Origin: Olsenella_K sp051878835
GTDB lineage: Bacteria; Actinomycetota; Coriobacteriia; Coriobacteriales; Atopobiaceae
NCBI GenBank assembly: GCA_051878835.1
Contig: JBJEKW010000095.1
Location: 1-64,000 of the forward strand
DNA: 64,000 bases
Direction: 5' to 3'
The position numbers and the translations under genes are program-made. Under the pieces are notes generated by a model. The model was not told the origin of the DNA and searched no databases. It saw only the letters and a list, made by a program, of their open reading frames with translations. Position 1 is the first letter of the stretch, and every line of letters starts with the position of its first letter. Below, one piece after another: positions 53,121 through 61,768 of the stretch.

Positions 53121-53188
53121 CGCCGTAGCACCAGCGTCGCCGTAGCGCCAGCGGCACCGTAGCGCTAGCGGCACCGTAGCGCCAACGC
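53121..53188. repeat. Four 17-bp tandem repeats
   Basis: Units at 53121, 53138, 53155 and 53172 follow the consensus CRCCGTAGCGCCAGCGG, with one to four changes each; a decayed fifth follows. 17 is not a multiple of 3, so it is not coding. Confidence 0.8.
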
Positions 53189-53318
53189 CACCCGAAGCCG
53201 TGCCGGCAGTCAACCCCGCCCCGCGGCACCGAACCCACACCCATCCGTGCTCGAATTGCAACCCAAAACTGCAAGTTCGTACGCACCGTAACACTCCCAT
53301 AACAATTGAGCACAAATT

Positions 53319-53348
53319 TTGCAATCAAATGCCAGCGGGCCGTATACT
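53319..53348 (+). promoter_or_regulatory. glnA promoter
   Basis: TTGCAA (53319-53324) and TATACT (53343-53348) with an 18-bp spacer form a good housekeeping promoter. The predicted start near 53355 leaves a leader of about 168 nt before the glnA ATG, long enough for leader control. Confidence 0.7.
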
Positions 53349-53522
53349 GCGCATTAATTCGTGCGAAACATAAGATATCTAAGGTAGTTGCTGTTCCGCA
53401 CGGATGCCGTTCACCCGCGCAGGCACGAGGTGTTCGCCCTGTACCAGCGCGTTCGTTCGGCACCAAGCCCTACCGCAAGGGCATCAAGCGCGGTTGTCCA
53501 ACGTCTGAAGAAAGGCGGGCAC

Positions 53523-55613
<2,091 letters not shown>

Positions 55614-55642
55614 GCCCCAAGCTCGCAGTACTTCTTGCAACA

Positions 55643-55679
55643 ACGAGGGGACCTCGCAGATGCGGGGTCCCCTCGTTTT
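55643..55679 (+). terminator. Terminator of the glutamine synthetase gene
   Basis: ACGAGGGGACC (55643-55653) and GGTCCCCTCGT (55666-55676) form an 11-bp stem. T residues follow (55676-55679). Confidence 0.92.
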
Positions 55680-55745
55680 ATGCGCGCGTTCTTCTTGCGT
55701 TCGTTCTGTTCGTACGGTATCTGCTACGAAGCCTGCTCGCCGAAC

Positions 55746-56303
55746 CTACTCGTCGAAGTCGGTGCCCTTGTCGGGGTCGGTCAGGCGGATGCCGCTGATC
55801 AGCTCGGTGATGCCGTCCAGCAGAAGCGCCACCGCCGCCACCAGCATGCCCAGCGTGTGCGAGGCATACGTCGCCAGGAACACCAGCACGCCCAGCACCA
55901 TGGTAAAGATGGCTACGGCCATGCGCCACGTCCAGTGGTGGTTGCGCGCACCGCGCAGGTCAAAGGCCTCGAACGCGTCGTCCACGCCCGTGAGCACGAT
56001 GTAGAGTCCCACGAAGCCCCACAGCCACTGCGTGAATAGCGAGGGATTCATCACCATGATGAAGCCGGGCACGATCTCGACGCCGGCAATGATCAGGTCG
56101 GCCTGGTCGCTCAGGACGTCGCCGGGACGCACGAAGGCCGTCACGATGGTGATGCCTCCACCCACGATGAGGGCCCATCCCACCACGGTGCAGGCCAGCT
56201 CGGTGGCGGTCAGGGGCAGTGCCGCAGCGATGACCCCCAGCGCCAGCAGCAGAATTCCCGACAGGATGATGGTAGCGCGCGTGCGCTTGAACAGCTTTCC
56301 CAT
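55746..56303 (-). CDS. HdeD/DUF308-type membrane protein
   Basis: The 185-residue protein has about six hydrophobic helices in three pairs, with the repeated pattern G-x-L-L-x-x-G and an ITELISGIRL end, as in HdeD-like DUF308 proteins. HdeD is linked to acid resistance in E. coli; the role elsewhere is unknown. I chose ATG 56301-56303 (MGKLFKRTRA) behind AAGGAGG; the frame upstream is not needed. It is convergent with the glutamine synthetase gene and transcribed after mntP, with a 223-bp spacer that shows no feature besides a CAAGAAGGGC motif near 56477. Confidence 0.82.
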   Translation of the reverse strand: MGKLFKRTRATIILSGILLLALGVIAAALPLTATELACTVVGWALIVGGGITIVTAFVRPGDVLSDQADLIIAGVEIVPGFIMVMNPSLFTQWLWGFVGLYIVLTGVDDAFEAFDLRGARNHHWTWRMAVAIFTMVLGVLVFLATYASHTLGMLVAAVALLLDGITELISGIRLTDPDKGTDFDE

Positions 56304-56526
56304 AGCGGCCTCCTTCGTATGGCGCCATCGGTCCCAGCGTTGGCGGCCGCCAATCCGGGATGCCTGCATGGCACCATGGGCGTATGCACTTTGGCTAGGT
56401 TAGCAGACCCAGGCACTAGAGGTTATACCCGCAGGCGCCTGACGAGCAAAGCGGCACCCTCGGCGAAGTGCGCATGCGGTCAAGAAGGGCAAATCCAGCA
56501 GCGAAGGCCAGCTCCGGGCCTGTCCG

Positions 56527-57129
56527 CTACGCGATGAACGCACGCAGGCCGATGATTACCAGGACGACGCCACCCACGACCTCGGCCCGGTCGCCCAGAA
56601 GGTCGCCCAGCTTGTGCCCCACGAACAGGGCGATGGTGCAGCAGATGGCAGTCGTCAGCGCGATGATGGACGCCGAGGACACGATGGGCACACCCATGGC
56701 GCGCAGCGACACGCCCACGGCAAAGGCATCGATGGCGGTGGCGACGGCCTGGAACGTCAGGGTAGCCATCGTGAGCCGCTGCTTCGGGGCGCCGTTCCCG
56801 TTTGAGGTATCCCCCTGGTCCTGGCCCTCGTCGGACTCCGTGGAGGCCTCGCGCAGCGCGGCGACCCCCTCGCGAATCATGTTTCCGCCGATGATGCCCA
56901 AGATCACCAGGGTCACGATGCCGGCGTAGCGCTCAATCAGGTCGGCAGCCAGGCCGCCCAGGAAGTAGCCCAAAAGCGGCATGAGCCCCTGGAACAGGCC
57001 GAACATCACGGGCATCATGGCCTTGCGCGCCATGGTCTCGTGTGAGTACGCGAACGAGTTGCTCACCGTGACGGCGAATGCATCGGCCGAGAGGGCCACA
57101 CCCAGGATGATGACGTCCAGAAGACCCAT
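56527..57129 (-). CDS. mntP: Manganese efflux pump MntP
   Basis: MntP exports Mn2+ and protects against manganese excess. The 200-residue protein has six membrane segments in two repeats, with the conserved acidic residues in ALSADAFAVTVSN and ATAIDAFAVGVSL, plus GGNMIREG. A hydrophilic loop (about 92-116) is rich in Glu/Asp/Gly. The ATG at 57127-57129 has a weak SD. mntP is often under a yybP-ykoY manganese riboswitch; I saw no clear one in the 231-bp spacer upstream. Confidence 0.9.
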   Translation of the reverse strand: MGLLDVIILGVALSADAFAVTVSNSFAYSHETMARKAMMPVMFGLFQGLMPLLGYFLGGLAADLIERYAGIVTLVILGIIGGNMIREGVAALREASTESDEGQDQGDTSNGNGAPKQRLTMATLTFQAVATAIDAFAVGVSLRAMGVPIVSSASIIALTTAICCTIALFVGHKLGDLLGDRAEVVGGVVLVIIGLRAFIA

Positions 57130-57360
57130 GCGCTTCTCGCTTTCAAAGTCGGGGCCCGTTTGTTGGCCCGTGTCCGCATAGCGTTCGATGGCTCACTGAC
57201 CAAATCAGTCCGAATGGGCTGCATGACCAATTCACAAACGCCTAACTCTATCCTGGAAATAGGTTATTTTCCACCGGCTCGCCACAAATGCGCTAATCTA
57301 TATCGGACGTACACGTCACCGCAACAGAACACACACAATTCGCCACACTGGAGCACTTGT

Positions 57361-58314
57361 ATGCCCGCACTCATAACACACCACCTGTTCGGAGAGAACG
57401 CCGTAGCAAAGCTGCCAGAGGGTATCGTGAACGGCCAGGAGGAGCTCTTGGCGTTCCTGCTGGGAAACCAGGGTCCTGACCCGCTGTTTGCCCGCTTCCG
57501 TACCGTTCCCCAAAAGATGGCCTTCTGCCACCAGCTGGCCGAGGACATGCACCGGCGCAGGACGCTGGCCACGTTCGAGTGCCTGCGCGACTCGGTGTCC
57601 CACCTGTGCGAGGCCGACAAGAACGTGGGCAGGGCATTCGCCCTGGGCATGGTGGGCCACTACATACTGGACAGCACATCTCACCCCATGATCTACGCTC
57701 AGCAGTACGCGCTGTGCGACGCGGGTGTCGGCCTAGAGAACGCCCCTACCGAGGTGCACGCCGTCATCGAGAGCGACATCGACGTGTGGATGCTGTGGCA
57801 GGAGCGCCACGTCACGGTGCTGGAATCGCCCGCCAGCGCGGACCTCGTGCGGACCGACCGCATCAGCCGCGTGGGAGGCGCGCTGTTCTCGCAGGTTGCG
57901 TCGCAGGTCTATGGCGTGGCCTTGGGAGCCGACGAGTACGGCCGCTCCGTTGCCGACTACCAGCGCATGTACTATCTGCTGGACCCCGCGGGACGCCGCA
58001 TGCAAAAGGTCGCCACACGGGTCGAGCGGCTGTTCAGGGCTCATTCTCAGTTGCAGGCGATGGCGCACCACGTGGTGGAGTCCGACGAGTGCCCCTCGGC
58101 AAACCTGGACCACCGCACGTGGGTGGACCCCGCCACCCAAAGGCGGCGCAGCGAGAGCTTTGCTGACTTGTTCAACGACGCCCTGGACAAGTGGCCCAAG
58201 GTGGCCGAGGCAGTCGTCAGGGGCGACATCAGTGGCTTCAGGGCCCTCTCGAGCGACCTCAACTACAACGGCATGCCTGACCAGGAGCCCGCTGCCAACG
58301 CGGCCACGCTCTAG
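57361..58314 (+). CDS. Zinc-dependent phospholipase C-like protein
   Basis: The 317-residue protein fits the zinc-dependent PLC family (PF00882-like). It opens with MPALITHHLFGE, followed by FLLGNQGPDPLF and the GMVGHYILDSTSHPMIYAQ motif, giving His and Asp residues for the three-zinc site. No signal peptide is seen, so it would be cytoplasmic, unlike secreted toxins. I chose ATG 57361; the sequence upstream is promoter-like. It is monocistronic between divergent mntP and a convergent membrane-protein gene. Substrate unknown. Confidence 0.85.
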   Translation: MPALITHHLFGENAVAKLPEGIVNGQEELLAFLLGNQGPDPLFARFRTVPQKMAFCHQLAEDMHRRRTLATFECLRDSVSHLCEADKNVGRAFALGMVGHYILDSTSHPMIYAQQYALCDAGVGLENAPTEVHAVIESDIDVWMLWQERHVTVLESPASADLVRTDRISRVGGALFSQVASQVYGVALGADEYGRSVADYQRMYYLLDPAGRRMQKVATRVERLFRAHSQLQAMAHHVVESDECPSANLDHRTWVDPATQRRRSESFADLFNDALDKWPKVAEAVVRGDISGFRALSSDLNYNGMPDQEPAANAATL

Positions 58315-58360
58315 AGCACAGGCCAAGCTCCATCATCAACGCGTCGACAAATTGATTCAC

Positions 58361-58397
58361 ACAAGAAGGGCACCCCGTTTGGGACGCCCTTTCTTCG
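58361..58397. terminator. Bidirectional terminator, PLC-like gene / basic-tail protein
   Basis: AAGGGC (58366-58371) pairs with GCCCTT (58386-58391), with inner CCC/GGG pairing. On plus TTCTTCG follows; on minus it reads TTCTTGTG. Confidence 0.85.
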
Positions 58398-58425
58398 TGT
58401 CTATGTGTGCTCGAATTGGCTGAGC

Positions 58426-60150
58426 CTAGCGCCCGGTCCTGGACGACCCGCCGGCAGAGCCGCGGCGCCGGGTCGGCTGAGGCCTGGAAGCACCCGTGCG
58501 CTTCGTGGGGCGCTGCGTCGCGTGCGAGGACGTCGTGGGGCGCTGGCCGCGCACGACGGGTCGCGTCTGATGCGACCTCTGGGGCACCACGGGCCTGGAT
58601 GGCGCAGAATGCCTGGTAGGGGCCGTGCCATGGCGCTGCGAGCGCTGGGTCCTCGACCCGGAAGCAGTGCGCTGGCCTACCGATGCGTGTCGGTTCGACG
58701 CAGGTCGCTGATTTGAGGCGGGGTGCTGGCTTGTCGGCGTGTTCTGGACGGGAGAACCGGGCCTCGTCTGCTGCCTGGGAGCTGTGGCCGTTTCGGGCCT
58801 GTATTCGGCAGTCGCGCTGCGCATGGAGCCGGCGTAGGACCTAGAAGGTTGCCTTGATGCCGTGCCGCTGGATGTGCGCCCACCCTTGTGTGCCGACTTT
58901 GCTGCCTTCTGCTGAGTTGAGCCGCTGCGACCGAACAGACCAGTGATTCCGGACATGGCGGCACCAAACTTGCCACGCGAGCCCGTGGGGGCTCCGGCGC
59001 TTCTGGAGGAGGAGGCGGCAGCCCTGGAAGCGGTGCGATTCGACGCCTTGCCAGCGGTGCCGGCCGAGGGCCTAACGTTCGCAGGCCTGTTGTTCGGCTG
59101 GCCGTTCGATGGCCTGGCGCCAGAGCCAGCCGCAGGACGGCTGCCGGCAGGACGCCTGTTGGCGGAATGCACGGTCTGGGCGGAAGCGGCCCTGGCTGCC
59201 CCTGCCCTGAGCTCAGCGTCCGCAGGCGCATGAGCGACGCCCTGCGAAGCGCGTACGGGCTGCGGCCTGGAAGTGCCCTGTGCAACCTGCGCACCCTGGC
59301 GAGCAGGTCCCCTTTGCGCAGCTGCGCCGGTCGACGCGACCGTCGGGCGCCCCTGCGTTCCAGAACGACGCCGTAGGCTGCCCGCCAACGAGATGGGCCC
59401 GTTGCTCAGGCTCCCAGGCCTTTGCGCCGTCCGCCCTTCGGCCTGCCTCGTCGTCACAGAGTTCCTGGCGCCGCGCAGCTTTGCCTCCTGGCGCCTCTTT
59501 GCGCGCTCGGCGCGCTGAAGCATCTGCTGGGTCGCGCTCTTTCTGGAGCTGCGATGGGACGCGCCGTCGCTTTCGGGCCGAAGCTCGTGGCCCTCCTGGT
59601 CCAGGGGAACCACAGAGACCTGCCAAACGGGTAGCACGTACATGGCAACGAGTGACAGGATGGCGCACACCAGCTCGCCCAGGTGGATGCCGTGGTACAA
59701 GATGACGCAGCCCAGCAGCATGATGGCTATCAGCAGGGCTCCCAGTGCCACGCCAAACAGGTTCCTGCTTTCATGCCGCGCGGTCCATGCCAGGCACACA
59801 AAGACGACGCCGGCCAGCGCCGCGACGCCAAAGGGCACCATCAACGACCTGGACACGTTCTCAAACGAGAAGGACGTGCTCAGAAGATACGATTCCAGCA
59901 AGCCGATGTTAAAGAAGACGGACCACCATGCGGCGCGACCGCGGTTCTTCACGTGCACGGCAAACAGGACATCCACGAAGACCCATGCGGCAAAGCGCGA
60001 GAAGATTGCGACGCCCCCCACGACGGCGACGTCGAAGGTGGTGCAGAGCACGCCCAATACCGTGCCCAAGAGGAGCATTGATATAGCTTCCGCGATCCGC
60101 AAGCTCTCCCCAACCTTGGTCCCGTAGTGTCGTATGCGCACGATGTGCAC
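58426..60150 (-). CDS. Membrane protein with a long basic, disordered C-terminal tail
   Basis: I do not recognise a family. The 574-residue protein has about six transmembrane helices within residues 15-185. A cytoplasmic region of about 385 residues follows, built almost only of Arg, Ser, Ala, Pro, Thr, Gly and Gln, with many RP, RQ, TR and SR dipeptides and no clear repeat unit. The tail is strongly basic and surely disordered; it could bind nucleic acid or acidic surfaces. A short helix-like patch (AKRRQEAKLRGARN) follows the membrane part. The start is GTG at 60148-60150 behind AGGAAAG. Function unknown. Confidence 0.78.
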   Translation of the reverse strand: MHIVRIRHYGTKVGESLRIAEAISMLLLGTVLGVLCTTFDVAVVGGVAIFSRFAAWVFVDVLFAVHVKNRGRAAWWSVFFNIGLLESYLLSTSFSFENVSRSLMVPFGVAALAGVVFVCLAWTARHESRNLFGVALGALLIAIMLLGCVILYHGIHLGELVCAILSLVAMYVLPVWQVSVVPLDQEGHELRPESDGASHRSSRKSATQQMLQRAERAKRRQEAKLRGARNSVTTRQAEGRTAQRPGSLSNGPISLAGSLRRRSGTQGRPTVASTGAAAQRGPARQGAQVAQGTSRPQPVRASQGVAHAPADAELRAGAARAASAQTVHSANRRPAGSRPAAGSGARPSNGQPNNRPANVRPSAGTAGKASNRTASRAAASSSRSAGAPTGSRGKFGAAMSGITGLFGRSGSTQQKAAKSAHKGGRTSSGTASRQPSRSYAGSMRSATAEYRPETATAPRQQTRPGSPVQNTPTSQHPASNQRPASNRHASVGQRTASGSRTQRSQRHGTAPTRHSAPSRPVVPQRSHQTRPVVRGQRPTTSSHATQRPTKRTGASRPQPTRRRGSAGGSSRTGR

Positions 60151-60231
60151 ATCTATAGCTTTCCTAAGGTATCACATGCGCCGCCCGTGACCCCACGGCA
60201 AGCCGGTCGTTCCATGTGGTCTGCGCACCAC

Positions 60232-60269
60232 CAAAGAAGGCGCCCCTCCCAAGGTCGGAAGGGGCGCCT
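60232..60269 (-). terminator. Terminator of gltBD
   Basis: AGGCGCCCCT (60238-60247) and AGGGGCGCCT (60260-60269) form a 10-bp stem. On the minus strand TCTTTGG follows. Confidence 0.88.
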
Positions 60270-60293
60270 CCAGTACATAAATCTATTCGCGCT

Positions 60294-61766
60294 CTACTTC
60301 AGCAGCTCCTGCGCCACCTCGGCCGCGCACTGCAGTCCGTCGGACAGCGCGGAGACCACGATGGAAGAGCCGGTGCGGGCGTCGCCGGCCACGAACACCT
60401 GGGCCTTGCCGGTGGCGTCGGGAGTTCGCTGGGCCTTGTGGCCCTGGGCCAGCTGGGGACGCGTGCGGGGACCGTCCTGCAGCTCGACGCCCAGCGCGTC
60501 AAACACGGAGCGCTGCGGGCCCAGGAAGCCCATGGCCAGAAGGACCATCTGGCAGTCGATCGTGCGCTCGGTGTCCTCCATGCGCTCGGGCTTGCCGTTG
60601 CTCCAGTCCAGCGTGACCACTCGCAGGCCGCGGACGTTGCCGTCCTCGTCGCCCAGGACCTCTAGGGTGTCGGTGGCCCAGGTGCGCGGGTCCTCGCCCT
60701 GCATGGCTATGGCCTCGACCTGGCCGTAGTCGGCCTTCTTTACGTTGGGCCACTCGGGCCACTGGTTCTGCGGGGTGCGCTTGTCGGGAGGCGCGGGCAT
60801 GAACTCCAGCTGGTGCACGCTCTTTGCGCCCTGGCGCAGTGCGGTCGCAACGCAGTCCGTGCCGGTGTCGCCGCCGCCGATGACGATGACGTCCTTGCCC
60901 TTTGCCGAGATGGTGGTGTCGGTGTGGGCCAGAAGCGCCTTCGTCTGCGCGGTCAGGTAGTCCACCGCCAGGTGCACGCCGTTGAGGTCGGCGCCGGGCA
61001 CGCGCAGCGTGCGGGCGTCGCCCGCACCTGCTGCGACCACGACGGCGTCGAAGGTGTCCAGCAGCTTCTTTGCGTTGCTCTTGCGCGTGGCGTCCACGCC
61101 GCAGGCGAACTCGATGCCGCTCTGGCGCATGAGCTCGCAGCGACGCTCGACGACGTCCTTCGGAAGCTTCATGTTCGGTATGCCGTACATCAGCAGGCCG
61201 CCGGGACGATCGTGCTTCTCGATGACCGTGACCTTGAGGCCGCGGCGGGCCAGCTCCCAGGCGCAGCCCAGGCCGGACGGGCCGGAGCCCACCACGGCGA
61301 CGCGCGGCGCGCCGGCGGGTGCGGGCTTCAGCGGCTTCACGAGGCCATGCTCCCACTCGTGGTCGGAGATGGCCCTCTCGTTGTCGCGGATGGTCGTGGG
61401 CTCCTCGTGCAGGCCCAGGTTGCAGGAGGCCTCGCACAGGGCGGGGCACACGCGGCCCGTGAACTCGGGGAACGGGTTCGTGAGGGCCAGCCTCTGGGCG
61501 GCGTCATCCCACTGGCCGCGCCACAGCAGGTCGTTCCACTCGGGAATCAGGTTGTGCAGCGGGCACCCGGAGGTGCGTGCCTTGCCGAACGAGACGCCGG
61601 CCTGGCAGAACGCCACGCCGCAGTACATGCAGCGACTGGCCTGCACGCGCTGCTCGCTCTCGCCCAGGGGAATGGCAAACTCCTCGAAGTCCTTCACGGT
61701 CTTCTTGACCGCACGCTCGAAGTGGGACCTGCGCCCCTCTACTAGATATGCGCCGGGCTTGCCCAT
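60294..61766 (-). CDS. gltD: Glutamate synthase small subunit
   Basis: GltD takes electrons from NAD(P)H through FAD and Fe–S clusters and passes them to GltB. The 490-residue protein has N-terminal Fe–S cysteines (ASRCMYCGVAFCQ, SGCPLHNLIPEW, CPALCEASCNLG), the FAD motif VAVVGSGPSGLGCAWELARRG, PGGLLMYGIPNMKL and the NAD(P)H motif VIVIGGGDTGTDC, ending with GDARTGSSIVVSALSDG. It starts 2 bp after gltB and ends at a terminator. With glutamine synthetase it forms the GS–GOGAT ammonia-assimilation route. Confidence 0.96.
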   Translation of the reverse strand: MGKPGAYLVEGRRSHFERAVKKTVKDFEEFAIPLGESEQRVQASRCMYCGVAFCQAGVSFGKARTSGCPLHNLIPEWNDLLWRGQWDDAAQRLALTNPFPEFTGRVCPALCEASCNLGLHEEPTTIRDNERAISDHEWEHGLVKPLKPAPAGAPRVAVVGSGPSGLGCAWELARRGLKVTVIEKHDRPGGLLMYGIPNMKLPKDVVERRCELMRQSGIEFACGVDATRKSNAKKLLDTFDAVVVAAGAGDARTLRVPGADLNGVHLAVDYLTAQTKALLAHTDTTISAKGKDVIVIGGGDTGTDCVATALRQGAKSVHQLEFMPAPPDKRTPQNQWPEWPNVKKADYGQVEAIAMQGEDPRTWATDTLEVLGDEDGNVRGLRVVTLDWSNGKPERMEDTERTIDCQMVLLAMGFLGPQRSVFDALGVELQDGPRTRPQLAQGHKAQRTPDATGKAQVFVAGDARTGSSIVVSALSDGLQCAAEVAQELLK

Positions 61767-61768
61767 GG

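Larger units (their letters stand above)
52151..53522. other. Gene-free divergent region between polA and glnA, rich in repeats
   Basis: These 1.37 kb separate the divergent polA and glnA genes and hold no credible gene. From left to right: a polA promoter-like box (52182-52187), a purine-rich stretch, three 95-bp hairpin repeats (52304-52669), four shorter hairpin repeats (52671-52935), three ~20-bp direct repeats (52944-53008), four 17-bp tandem repeats (53121-53188), and the glnA promoter (53319-53348) with a ~170-nt leader. The long open frames here come from high GC content. Confidence 0.8.

Noticed and set aside
57130..57360. yybP-ykoY manganese riboswitch upstream of mntP
   Set aside because: Expected from gene context, but I could not recognise the conserved loop sequences; a covariance-model search would decide.
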